This document shows, piece after piece, positions 36,762 through 48,500 of a stretch of 64,000 bases of DNA. The position numbers and the translations under genes are program-made. The stretch comes from Pelodera strongyloides. Lineage: Eukaryota > Nematoda > Chromadorea > Rhabditida > Rhabditidae. The notes under the pieces were generated by a model. That model did no database searches. It had not been told where the DNA came from and saw only the letters and a program-made list of their open reading frames with translations. The DNA lies in the NCBI GenBank assembly GCA_036852015.1, contig JAANDG010000033.1, forward strand, positions 186,001 to 250,000, read 5' to 3'. Each line of letters opens with the position of its first letter. The first letter of the stretch is position 1.

Positions 36762-38111
36762 TTCCCTCTCTCTGTAAATTTTTCCCTTTATCATGTTCGC
36801 CAGCGTTAGAATTTGTGAATTTCGATGAGGTACTTACTCTTTGGGAAACGCACGCGAACAACGTGATAAATGTTAGGAAGTGGAAGTATTTACTTTTGCA
36901 TGAAAAACCTAAACTAAAGAAAAATTCAATACATAGAATATTAGACTTGGTGGAGAAACTGCACTAAAACAAGCTAATTGGGTGTTTTTGTGGATTGTTG
37001 TAGACATTGGATGTGAGCAAGAGAGATAGCTCGGACTATACGTAGTACAATCAAGTAAAGTCGGGTTGCCAAATGGCCTAGTGGATAGCACGCTTGTCTC
37101 TAGAACCAAACGTCTAGGGTTCGATTCCACTTCCTGACTTTTCGGGATTGCTGATTGACAGTCACGTGCCACATGTCTCATTATATAATCTACTACAAAT
37201 ACAGTATTCTATGAATAAATATTAGTTTTCACACACATACTATACTGAAATGTGGTACCTTAGTCAAAATCATAATGGGGTTTCCAAGTATGCTGAAAAT
37301 TTACAGTATCTTGGAACTACACGAGAATATTTTTTAATTTTTTATACTATGTATGCAGGTTTCGTGCAGAAATACGGTAGTATTGACAGAATCACACCGA
37401 GTGTTTGGGGTACTTGGAAACCCCATCATCTACACCTCCACCATTTTCCTATTTTCCTACCAACCCCATAAGTTAAAACCTATATCTTTCAGGAGGAGCC
37501 CTCGCTCCTAGAACTATGCAATGCTACACCAGAAACTCGGCTACTTTGCGTGCGAATACTCGGTGACTTGGCATCCCAGGGACAAGAACAAGAGCAAATG
37601 GTCGGTGACAGGTTTTTCTAATTCCATTTGCAGTCCTCCAAAGACATACAAGGGAATAGTAAAGATTCAGGCGCACCAGAAAATATAGGCGATGTAAACA
37701 AGCGCTTGTTAAGGAAGCAATCTTCATCATTTCATAAAATACAGAGATCTCCGAGAAGTTTTCATAATTTATACTGTAAAACTAATTGAATTTTGTGTTT
37801 TAGACGGGATTCTTGGGACTTTTTTAAATAACGCTACTGGTCGTTTTTTTAATTTGACAAACATATTCAACGGATGCAGCGTGCTTCACATAAAGGATAT
37901 GCTGGGTGGATTCGAACTCTGGTCACGCGTCTGCAAGACGGCGCACCTTACCTCTTAGCCACCTCAACTCAAAGATTGAACAACCTAATTTCAGAACGTC
38001 GACAAGAGGAAGGCGTCCTTCATTAGATTCGGAAAGCGAAGCGCTCCAGAATACGACTTGAATGAAATTCAAAAGAGAAAAGCTTCGTTCATCCGTTTTG
38101 GACGCAAGTAA
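30492..38111 (+). CDS. FMRFamide-like neuropeptide precursor (two KASFIRF-amide copies)
   Basis: Exons 30492-30551, 37493-37600, 37634-37693 and 37995-38111 are all phase 0 and give 114 residues. Exon 1 encodes exactly a 20-residue signal peptide (MQHAVVAVCFVALLAICQAQ). Exons 2-3 are an acidic spacer (EEPSLLELC..., ending ENIGD). Exon 4 carries DKR-KASFIRFG-KR and QKR-KASFIRFG-RK before TAA. Dibasic sites and the amide-donor glycine flank both copies, so two identical KASFIRF-NH2 peptides are expected. K-x-SF(V/I)RF-amide ending twice in one short precursor resembles nematode FLP-9. Odd points: intron 2 is only 33 bases; intron 1 is 6.9 kb and holds a retroelement; reading through the exon 3 donor would give a form without RFamides that stops at 37790. 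The link of exon 1 to exon 2 is inferred from phase and signal peptide. Confidence 0.85.
31177..33897 (+). pseudogene. GIY-YIG / reverse transcriptase ORF of a Penelope-like element, frameshifted
   Basis: The first frame (31177-33150, 657 codons) holds the zinc-binding CTNKRCKIC, then GIVYCITC...YVGETKRTLKCRFSQHR (GIY-YIG core) and ELFWIKLLN, then a CNC (CxC) motif near residue 346, then RT regions including LPNIYAIPKLHKP. The RT then breaks. Motif A (DFSSLFTNLPH, about 33046-33080) is in another frame, motif B (GVPQGGNASPLLAD, about 33292-33335) in a third, and the catalytic RYMDD box at 33412-33426 continues with FLDLQI. A further shift near 33680 leads to the C-terminal part ending in TAA at 33900. 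At least three frameshifts make it inactive. The open frame may extend upstream of the ATG (PNLK motif just before). Confidence 0.88.
34386..34436 (+). ncRNA. Hammerhead-ribozyme-like core in the 3' region of the Penelope-like element
   Basis: CTGATGA (34386-34392) is followed by GACCC, a 29-base loop, GGGTC, and GAAAC (34432-34436). This is the conserved hammerhead core with a perfect 5-bp helix II including the G10.1-C11.1 pair. Helices I and III are not evident. A separate 9-bp hairpin TATCATGTT-aaag-AACATGATA follows at once. It is either a decayed or non-standard ribozyme, or a chance match. Confidence 0.45.
34742..34934. mobile_element. MITE, AGCGGTAT family
   Basis: Left end AAAGCGGTATGACAGCCGG, right end CCGGCCGTTATACCGCTTTAA. 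A family-1 relative in which AGCGAAATAC is replaced by AGCGGTAT(N)AC, like 8211 and 16789. It lies in RFamide intron 1. Confidence 0.85.
35915..35944. repeat. Interstitial nematode-type telomere repeat
   Basis: TTAGGCTTAGGC, one substitution, TAGGCTTAGGCTTAGG: about five TTAGGC units. TTAGGC is the telomere unit of most nematodes. It lies in RFamide intron 1. Confidence 0.75.
37067..37137 (+). repeat. tRNA-like sequence
   Basis: A-box-like TGGCCTAGTGGATAGCACG and B-box GGGTTCGATTCC in the right spacing. Stems pair imperfectly, so it is probably a SINE head or tRNA pseudogene. Confidence 0.5.
37903..37970 (-). repeat. tRNA-like sequence in the last RFamide intron
   Basis: The minus strand has GGTGGCTAAGAGGTAAGGTG and a GAGTTCGAATCC B-box, with a loop TTGCAGA. 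The A-box resembles leucine-type tRNAs while the loop would read GCA. It is probably a tRNA-derived repeat, 24 bases before the acceptor of exon 4. Confidence 0.5.
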
Positions 38112-40794
38112 ACAATGAGGAAGCAGGCGAGTTGAACATTCTAACGTGTGGAGGAGAGGCTCTTTAAAAATCTTAGTGTAACACTCATTTACATACGAGG
38201 TTGGGAATGCAGGTATTCAAATTTCAAAAGCCGGCTGTAGTACCGTTGTAAAGGGACTGGTTAGCTCAAAGTTTTGAAAGGAATTGGATCTCTCAAACTC
38301 TACAGATGTATCATCCTCTGTCACTGTATTTTCATGCTACCCCTTCTTATAGTAGGCAAATAGAATAGAACTATCCGATATTTTTGGAATCCAACCGCCT
38401 TCTAATAAATTGCTCTTTACATGTACTAGTATACGTCACTGTTCATGTTACTTCGGACAATTTTAATAGCCGTTTAACAGCTTCAAAAGGGTTATTAATT
38501 GCCAAATTGGGGGCTTTATAACTGCCGACTAGGGATGTAACTAAAGCCTTAATTAAAGGTAATTTTATGTGGGAACGCGGAAGTTCGTTGAATTACTCAA
38601 GCTTGTCCTGCATATCGGCATTAAAAATTCATATCACATTTACATAGGGATTACGTGATGCATTTTTGTGTAGATCATTTTACCATATTGCACGTTTCTC
38701 AAGCAATTTTCAAAAAAGGGCCCGAAAAGAGTGATTTTCAACCTACGCCCGATTCCATGCAAACTTGATTAAGCTGGGCCTAGACTGTTTCTTTATTTAA
38801 GCAAGATTGTGGTCAGTGTTTGGTCCGCTTGGACTTTGCCATCACACGTTGGCCAACCCCATACGTTGATATAAATTCGAGTAGGCTACAAGCTAGCAAA
38901 GGTCGCGGGTTCAATTCCTGTCCCAGGCGGTCACATCAATTCTAACCAGGGGTGAAACAAATGGTGGCTGGAAAACTTTGGGTTTCCCTATTTTGGTTGC
39001 TTTAACGGGGATACAATTTATCTTTATCGATATTATCTTTATAAACTAACACATAGGCCTAAGGCACCACGTACGCCCGGGTGCCGTGTGCGATCCGCCA
39101 TCAAACTTTTTTTTCTAGCTTTCTACTTTGATTTGTCGCCGACGACGTGATTTCACCCCCGAAAATGCATGCATGAAAACCGTGGGAGTTAATGGGTTCT
39201 TGATGTGTTCAAGGTCAACTTTGAGCTTTCGAGCTTTTCAAATTGATGTTTACTTTTTCTAGAGTACATTCAATCGAGATTTTAATTGTTCCGAAAAAAA
39301 TATGGCGAGCTATTAACTTATCATTAGTCAAAAATAAAATGTGTGCGGATGCGGATGCGTTCATTAGAGTGTCACCATCCGAGATAAAAAAAAATAAACA
39401 ATGCTATGAAGAAACAGACCGGGATATAAAACATCGCTATGCATGTGAACGAGCTCTCGGGAGATAGAAAGCATTTAGCAAACATCTTTTGAGTCAAGCC
39501 CTCTTGAAGAGTGAATCGTTTATTTGTAAATTTGTAAATCTTATTTTTTTATCGTGATTGAACTTGATCGTGCTCGCACAGTTTTCAGTTTCCTAATAGC
39601 ATTAGGCTGAAGAAAGGATCATGGCGGAAGCCAGGTTCTGAGCTCTGCTTATGTCTTTCGCTTGGGTGCGATCTAAAATATTCAGCTACACACATGAAAA
39701 AACTTTAAACCTAGCCTTGAAAGCCCTAGTTCACCTATTCCAAGTCATAACTTTGTTTTGAAAGGTCGCGTAGGACGTTTTTCACCTTGAAATCCTTTCT
39801 TCCGGACTCAAAACGTATGCTTGAATGGCCAATTAGCCCAGGTTTAACAGAAAGCAGCTAATTGTTGTCAGTTCTGGTTTCTGCCCTGTGAATACCTAGT
39901 TTTCTGGAAAAAGCAACATCATTCAGAAAACAAATTAGGTATTAACAAAGTAAAACAAAACACGATATGGTCACGGAAGAACGTTAGTGTAACAAAGCCA
40001 TAGCCTTCGTCCGGGCATTTATTAATTATTGCCAGCAAAATCATAATTACAAACAATGTTGAAAAACCACGACTGCGGTCGCGTACAGTGTACTTTTACC
40101 AGAAAACCCCTGATCCTGATCTTGCGCAGCTTACGCCAGAATTATACTCAAATATTGTGTTTTAACATGTGTTTTATTTTATGCCTAACCACCATTTTTC
40201 CTTACAGGTTCACCATCGCTGACTATCTTCATGGGAGTTCCAAAATCCATTTGCTTCAATTTCGTCTAAACCAAATAAAGCTTTCCAGATGCGGTTTTAA
40301 TTATTTTACTATTTTTTAGCTGTAAAATATGTAAACTTAATGTGCATTGTAAACTAAGAACTAGTTTTTTTTGTTCTCTGCAGGATATTTACATTATAAG
40401 GAACAATTATAAAGCGCCATAATACATCTTCAAATGGCTGGTTTAATGCTTCATTTCTCTTCCAAGCGCTCTGCAAGTAATTTATAAGATCCAACGATTT
40501 TCTGTGTTGTTTTACAATGTGTTAACTATGTTGTTCACCTGCAATTTGGTAATAAAGAGTGTGACAGTTTGTGGTATTTGTTTTTTCGTAAGTATGAGTA
40601 GTGACCGTGTGATGCAACGCAGCGTTTGTAATCATTTATTAGTAAAAAAACAACCTCAAATATTTAAACTAACAATACGTATTACAAAAATTAAGACTCT
40701 GGAAGTTGTAGCCGCACTCCAGCCGTAGTACACACGAAGACGCAAGACGAGGTCTTTCGATACACAATTGCTACTGAAATAATGCTTTGGAGCT

Positions 40795-41005
40795 ATCTTA
40801 TTATATAAAGGAGAAGAGTTTACTTTTTGTTTTGTTTGTGTGAACGAAACGAACTTCTACGTTTCAGGCGTTTGGTATTAGTAGTCCCTTTTCGCAGCTT
40901 TTCAAAATGCAATCGAAAAATAGCAAAACATATACGTATTCAGTATGATCATTTTAGTAGGATCGCCTGAGTAGTCGTCTCAGGCGGCGATAGCCGTCTG
41001 GTATA
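40795..41005. repeat. Dispersed repeat with 'caggcggcgatagccgtctggtat' end
   Basis: It contains TATTATATAAAGGAGAAGAG (also at 2480), CAGGCGTTTGGTAT (also at 50480) and GGCGGCGATAGCCGTCTGGT (also near 50650, and as a variant at 9590). It is probably one SINE family of about 200 bases, related on its far side to the tRNA-like head at 2583-2665. Confidence 0.55.
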
Positions 41006-44000
41006 AATATAAATCCTTGACAAACTACACATTAATTTTTTTTATATTTTCCGCCGTACCTTATTTTTATTTAGGTCTTCATTACTTATGTATGAAATAT
41101 CGTCCTCATGAAGTTTGGGAACTTATAATAGTACTAAAAAGTAAGAAAACGTAATCTATGCAGAAAAAAGCTTAATCCCTAGGAAGCAGCGAAACGTTGT
41201 AGAGCTTCCTCCTCGTACATTATTTCCTTACTAAAACAGGAAACTAGTTTCTGCTTGAAAAGGATTTTGTCGGGATAAATACCACTGCACTATATGACAA
41301 GAAAAAGGAAACATTAAAAAAAAGTCCCACCAAATTTGCTGTAGTAGAGTTCTGCCGAGAACATTTTCTGCGCGATAAGTAATGCGTAAGGCATGATGGT
41401 GCGTGTGTGCGAAAATTAAAAATAAGCCAACTCTATTGTGGATTTACCAACATCTTTCCGATGTGACGGGTGAGGGTGAGGCCCTTACCACTCAATTCCC
41501 CGACGGGGAACCTTTGTCTTTCCCCAGCAACTCTCATGTTAGAATGTTATTTTCTGACCTCAGGGAACCTTTCCACATGGGAATCGTGTGTGGGGAGGTG
41601 AATGTAATGTGCCTTCTGCTCTAATGCTTATTTTCTTCCGCTACTTACTCCGATTCGGCACCGCACCTTACAATTAGCTTGCGGATGTTGTGCGTCGTGC
41701 ACGCTAAAGCTGTATATTGGACCTGTGCTGCACTTGTTGCGCACTAGTAGGGTACCTTGCGCGCACCTTTTCTGTGCGCGGCAATTGCGCAGAGTGTCAC
41801 ATGGGCATGTCAACCGAAGAACGTGGGCGCAGTTTCTCCACACGTGCTCTGCTATCGAATCCTATTTTAAGTTGGATTTAGGTTGAAAATTGCAAAAGTC
41901 AAAGGCGAGAAAGTATAATATTTAACAAGAACATTCGGAGGAAATTGCATTCTCACGTGCGTGTATCCCACGCGGAATTCAGGAAAGAAACGCGAAAAAA
42001 ATTGGACACAAAAGAGACACAGGGAGGCTTTTTCAAAAAATGCATGGCCGGTTTTTTGTATTGTATGCAAATTATTATAATTATTACCTAGAACAGTTAT
42101 TAGCATACAATACACGGGAATACAGCGTCCAATACGTTTCAAAAAAGGGATGTTATGGGGTTAATGACATGTAGAAATGTTTCATAAAACTATTTGAATA
42201 TAAATCACGAGGTTGCATCAAAAAGCATGGAAAACCAAAACCCCGATATGGCCCCGATCAAGTCCCTCAAAAAAACCGGCCTTGATTATCGGGGTTTTCT
42301 GGAAAATAATCGGCCATATCGGGGTTTCCACTCCTTTGCTGTAAAAGGACTGTTCGAAATTTCACGAATTAGGTTCTTTACGAGTACGTATTTTGGTGAT
42401 AAACGATTAACACATTGTGCACGACGTAAACCTTTTCTTTGCAGTTACTTACGTTGCAGTGTAAGCCAGTCATGGTGCCCGCACAGCGTAAACGTACCGT
42501 CACTCGAATATAGAAGAAAACTGAAGGTAACGATCTGCGCAACCTTCTCAAGCTTCTGAAAATTGAATCTCCAACCCATCTACGGTAAAGCCTCCGTGCC
42601 GCCCATTAGAGGCCCTAATTATTCAGTGCTTTATGTTTGATATGTAGTCGGTCCACAGAAAACATTCTAATGACAACTTGATATACTACTATTATACTAT
42701 AAATATGAGGGGGTTATGAAAGCAGTTTGGGAAACTTTCTCCAACGTTGCAATTAGAAGTTGAACTGGTCGAACAGCTGTATAAGTAACTCTCTAAGAGC
42801 TTTCTAATGGAACACTTGAAAGCTTATAACTTGATCGCAGGGGTCCTGAGACCTGAGCAGAGTAGAATTATCTTCTGTAGTATCAGCTTCTTTCCTTGTT
42901 CGAAGTGAAGCCTCCAATTTCTGAGGTGAACCCACTTTTTCTATCTAATGAAGCTGGGATGAGGCCCGCGCCAATGTTATTCCTTCGTATTACACGGGAG
43001 CTTACACCCGTGCGCAACATGCAAAGTGCGAGCCTAAAGCGAGCGCGCCGGGGTGCCTAAAATGTGCGCGCACGGAAGGCTATCTTACACACAACCATTA
43101 GGACTATTGTCTTGTCTTTTTTAGCATTTTTGAACGGCTTTAAATTGTTAATTTCCCCAAAGATTGACTGTAGTTTAGTTCAGTAATTTTCAGAAAAGTA
43201 TAGTTTCAATTGTATATTATAAGCAATTAACTTAAATCTACGTTGTTCCTTGAAGTATTCATTTTACACTATCAACAGCTGTACTGACCCTGTAATAACG
43301 TCCTCGAAAAACTAGTACTGTAAAGCGAACAGTGCAGTGGATTGTGTAGAATAACTAAAATATTGTCGAGAAAACTAGCATGCGGTATCACAAGTAACTT
43401 ACCATCAACATTACATTATGAAAATTTACAGCAGATTAACAATTTCATCATTCTTTCGTAAAAAATCCTGCGCCCAAAAATGACAATGCGTGTTGGTCCT
43501 AATGGGACCTTACTCATTTTCCGTGGCCTAGGAGTCTGAAATCACATGTAACGCTAATGGACGAAGATGAGCATATTACACATCATTGAGATAATCTGAA
43601 GACTATTTATCTTTCCCGCGAAAGTTACGTAAACTTTTGGCTATATTGCTGAACATACGAATTTCTTGCGTTTACGTTCCTTGTGAGGTTACAATACATC
43701 CGTTGGAAAATGCGTGGTATTTGTTTTAGCTAATAAGATTACCGGTGACTTATTCTTTATTGTTATTGAATATGTTTTGCTATTTGTCTATTGATCCGGA
43801 AGGCTTTTTCCCCGTGACCATCTTATGTAACTGTGTGCATACAGTACATACGAAAGAGAGTCAGTTAACTAGATCGCTTATGTTTGTTTTACTTATGAGA
43901 AGGCTCACTCATAGACACTGGAAACGTGGTAACTAGATACGTGGGCACGTGCATGGAACTTCCGACACAACACACACACACACACACACACACACGCGCA

Positions 44001-44227
44001 TACACAGATGTACACACACATACTCATATACACATACCCACAAACGACGTACATACAACAAAAGTATGCATAAAGATTGTGTAAGTAAGAAACAGCCGAT
44101 TACTTGGGACTGTTATGGAAGTCTCACGGTGGGGGTTATTCTCAGACCGCAGTATGGGTAGTACAATGAATGAAATACTTCTTATTAGCCCATTCACATA
44201 GACCAAGCTTCTTTCCATCTTCCGTCC

Positions 44228-44422
44228 CTAGAGCGAAATACCGGCTGGTTTTTGAAACACAGTAGGCACAGTTTTTGAGTAGACCAGCATTCTTTTGCCA
44301 CTTGTGCAAATGAATATAAATGAGAATAAAAAATCGAGCTAAATTCGAGCAAATTTGCATAAACATGTAAGAATTCAGTTGTCCACGATGCGTTTCAAAA
44401 ACCGGACTGTATTTCGCTTTAA
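44228..44422. mobile_element. TTAA-AGCG MITE, family 1
   Basis: Left AGAGCGAAATACCGGCTGG, right CCGGACTGTATTTCGCTTTAA (split as CCGGACTGTA and TTTCGCTTTAA). Both ends are present; the left TTAA has mutated. Confidence 0.85.
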
Positions 44423-44827
44423 TTGTAAGCCGTTCACTTAGCCTCTCCCTATTAAGAAAGCTCGAGGATGCTTTCCCCTTTCTCCCCGCTAGGGAGGCTC
44501 GAGGATGCTTTCCCCCTCTCCCTGTTAGGGAGACTCGGGGATGTTTTGCCCCAAGTGCCCCGGAACCGTCCCAAGTATATGCATTTTGCGCCAACCGCCG
44601 TCGCGTCCATTTTGTTTGAGTGTCTTGTGTGGCTGTTGTTTCCAGTGCTTCTCACACAAGAGTCTGTTATACAAGCTTTCAAGGGAGAACTACCCCCAGA
44701 CGCACTGACTATGTTTGCACAATGTTGCTTCTTCACAAAACGCTCCATTTTTCACTTTATTGCTAATCGATAAGCTGCCAATCGATATTATCCTAAGTTG
44801 CGTACACATTAATACTGAATTAAAATA

Positions 44828-44975
44828 TTAAAACAGTGTAAAGGCAGGGGTTTTTAAATGTATGAGGGACCGGGTATTTTTGATATTCTAGTCATACTCA
44901 TTTGCATAGGGATAGGATGCATGGGAATGCAGTTATCAAAATCCGTTTCAAAAACCGGTTGTTATACAGCTTTAA
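44828..44975. mobile_element. Eroded family-1-like MITE
   Basis: CATACTCATTTGCATAGGGA and GTTTCAAAAACCGGTTGTTA, right end ATACAGCTTTAA. The left end is degenerate. Confidence 0.65.
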
Positions 44976-45144
44976 GATCTATCGACATTCTCCATAAATT
45001 CGATCAAAAACTCAATGATTTTGAAAACATTGAATATGTTACTCACAATCGGTGCGCATTTTAGTGTTAATTATTTTCCTGAACAGCTCACAAATACATG
45101 TTTCCCCTTTATATTGAATGACACAATTACGGTCAAGATAGAAA

Positions 45145-45500
45145 TCCACCGTGCATTACAATTTTTACCAGTTTGTCATACCGTAAGCTGAAGCTACCGT
45201 AACTATCAACCCACCGTACATTATACCTGGTTGACATACCGTAAGCTGAAACTACCGTAACTGTCAACCAACAGTATATTATCGTTTTTGCCAGCGTGGA
45301 TTAATGCTACCATAATTACCTAAACAGTGTACCTTACCGTTTTTGGCAGCTCGATATACCGTATAACAACGCTACGGTCATTCCCTAAACGCCGTACCTT
45401 TGGAATTTTGACAGACCGATGTACCACATAACAGCTTTACGGGTGTTTCCATAAAGCCGTACCTTAGCATTTCATTACCAGATCGACATACCGTAGACCG
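45145..45500 (+). repeat. Degenerate ~60-bp tandem repeat directly upstream of the innexin start
   Basis: About six diverged units with the pattern CACCGTACATTAT...GACATACCGTAAGCTGAAACTACCGTAA, here in pieces: ACCGTACATTAT, GACATACCGTAAGCTGAA, CTACCGTAACTGTCAACC. The last unit ends some 25 bases before the ATG at 45521, so it must cover the promoter or the 5' untranslated region. Confidence 0.75.
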
Positions 45501-45520
45501 GTGGCGGGAGCTCGTTCATA

Positions 45521-48500
45521 ATGAGTACTCAATTGGGGGCGATCAACACCCTCAACGCCCTCATAGGCAAGGTGTTCAAACAACCAAAGGGTGATTTGGT
45601 AAGTGGTTATTGGATTTATTATTACTATCTTATGGAAATCGGAAAATTCTATAAAATTCTATCAATACGCTAAATATCATTTGTCTCTCTTTCCAACAAG
45701 GAAAATAACCAACGTCCAATAGCGTCCAACAATAAATGGAGATCTCCATCTCAATTCAAACAACCACGTTCCACACCTGTTTAAACGTGACCCTTTACAG
45801 GCCGACCGCTTGAACACTCGTCTTACGGTGACCATTCTTGGTCTTTCCTCAGTGCTCCTTTTGTCGGGACAATTTTTTGGAGACCCGATTCAGTGCTGGA
45901 CACCTGCGCAGTTTACGAAAGATGTGGGAATTGTTTGACCTCATAAGCATTTATTTATTTATTTATTTATTTATTTATTAAATAAACCACAAGGTGTGCA
46001 TCCGAGGATGAAAATAAAACTAACATACAAACGCAAACAGATGACCGATGTAATTAATTAACAACGAGATTTGACATTCGGCATTTGGAATATTGTTGCA
46101 CAAGGAACAAAACCAGCTATTTTTGTTTTGTTTGAGCAAACCTTGAATCAATCCCTTTACTTGTTTAAGTAAAATCTAACTAATTGATTGTATTGTAATT
46201 CTTTCTTCCTTGCTGACTGAAAAGCAGCGGATTCGAATCATCGAAAAAATTCGTGGACTAAAGAAACACTGAGTTTGTGTTTTCGATTTCAAACACCTTT
46301 GTTTAGTGGACGACTTTTGTGAATCAGTACTGTTATGTGCATGGTACCTATTTTGTTCCCTTGGACACTGAGCTGTCCTTTGACGAAGAGGAAAGGAAGA
46401 AAGTACCGGTTACCTACTATCAGTGGGTGAGAACTTTTTTACTGAAAGTTTATCGATTGATGATAAAATTTATCTCCCGTGAGTATCATCGTGGGAGTTC
46501 TCCTGCAACTTATTCATTGATTTTATTATTTATTGATCTTCTCTACTATAAAATTTGTGAAGTTTTTTGTCTGAAATAGTGATGCCAGTGAAAGAAATCC
46601 TAGCAAGCAATTTGTTATCATCAACACGCGCAGTCCTACCTGTTCTTACATCAAAGTAAATTGTTCTCCTGCACTCTATGTATGTACCAATTTATTAATT
46701 CATGACTGGTGGGCCTAGTGGGTAGCGCACCCGATTCCAAATTCAGAGGTGCAATGAAAATCACCGTGCGCCGTAAGCATGCGGGGTCGGTAGTTGTGTG
46801 TCCACGGTAGTCCACGGTAGTCCTCAGTTGCCCAGGTCTCCATTTTCAGTTGCCCAGTTGTCTACAGTAGTCCCAAGGAGTCCTAGTAGGTTTTACCCAA
46901 TAAGCCCTGCCGGTATGGATTCCAACAGTTCATTTTAGATTAGTTCATGACTGATTTTTCAATGTTGAACTTCATTCATTGTTGATGGCTCTTCGTATAA
47001 ATCAATAAGCCCTTGTTTAGGTGCCTTATATCCTCGCCGTCCAAGCATTTCTCTTCTATCTGCCCAGATTTGTTTGGAAGACGCTGTGCTCGTTGTCAGG
47101 TAATTATCTTCTTTTTTTTTTGGTAACTGTAATTGTCTTTTCCGAAGTAAGTATAAATTAAATAAAAAGCTATATTATGAGAAATGATAAAGTGCAGCTC
47201 GCGATGATGAGTAATATTAGTGATCACTCAACTGACTGGTATTTGCTGGCGAAGTTCATTTTGCCGTATATGATTGGCCTTATAGTATAATAAAAATAAA
47301 AATAATAAAATATGAAAATATGAAAGTGTCAAGTCAAGAATTATACGGATAGGTTGTAGAAATAGTTCTTGACAATTTAAAAGTAGAATGTGAAAGAAAT
47401 ATACAAAATAGTAAGAAGAGGAAATAGTAAGAAATGACTATGTACCTAATTTTTGAAATAATCAGGATTTGACATTGCTGGAGCGATTCGATACGTGGAC
47501 GATTTTTGGACGGCGGTCAAAGGGAAGGATGACACGTTTCAGAGTGAGTAAATACGAGTATTTTTTTATTCTTTTCCTCTTCTTTATTATTATTTTTTTT
47601 TGTTTTGAAGATTAATGCGTAACGACCGCTTTTTGAAAAATATGGCGGACAAGAGCGTTGCCATGTGTTTAGGATAGGTGAGTTTAATTGTTTAATTCGG
47701 ATAAAAAAATTATTTGAAAATTGGAAAGTGCAATTTTTAACATCTACATAATGTGTTATGCATCGTTTGCTTACATCCATCGCCCTTCCTTTGTTAGTTT
47801 GTTAGTTTGTTAGTTAACTTATTGATCTTCTCTATCCATTGTATTTGTATTCATTACTCTCTTGATTTGGGTATGTTATTGATTTATTGGTTATTTATCT
47901 TATCGATTTTTAGAACGTATCGCCCATTTCGAGGGTCGGCCAGCAGTGTATATCTTTGACGCGCTTCGATTAGCAAAACAAAAAGGATCCCATGATCTCC
48001 CCTTATATTACACTCTGGGTACCGTACTCCAGGCAGCAAATGCGTGGGTTCAGGTGGGTGTTATGTGCTAGAATATTTTTTTTTTGCAATTTTTTGTCTC
48101 TTTAGGGTCTTACATATGGTAAAAATACATCGAATTTGCTTTGAATTAGGCGGACTCATGAAACATACTGTCAAATCCGCATCCCACATGAATACTCGCT
48201 GAAACATGAACTTTTTATGTCTAGATTTGCCAGTAAAAAATAAAAATAAAAACCTAGCATAAAGTTATACAAGGTTGTGAGCTATCCAAAAAGTCCCATT
48301 TTAGCTAATGTGGATTGCCCATTGCAGCCGAGTTACAAAAACCTTACATTGACCAATTTCGGAGACACACGGTTTCAGTTTCAAATACGAGTGACCAGCA
48401 ACGAAACGGATTGATTTAAAGCGAAATACCAGCCGGTTTTTGAAACGCACCATGGACTGCTGAATTCTTATGTATTTATGCTAATTTGCTCGAATTTAGC

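Larger units (their letters stand above)
38112..45144. other. Long intergenic region, repeats only
   Basis: Contents seen: half of a MITE near 38220-38255, a lone B-box-like GGGTTCAATTCC at 38908, a dispersed repeat at 40795-41005, a small hairpin element at 42237-42325 (AAACCCCGATATGGCC against GGCCATATCGGGGTTT), an (AC)n tract at 43971-43995 and MITEs at 44228-44422 and 44828-44975. I found no exon with convincing splice sites and protein. Confidence 0.5.

Noticed and set aside
36394..36861. Frames of repeated serine-leucine or arginine-glutamate
   Set aside because: Translations of (CT)n tracts.
42194..42559. 121-codon plus frame
   Set aside because: It runs across a short hairpin element, lacks splice signals or family resemblance, and has poor codon pattern.
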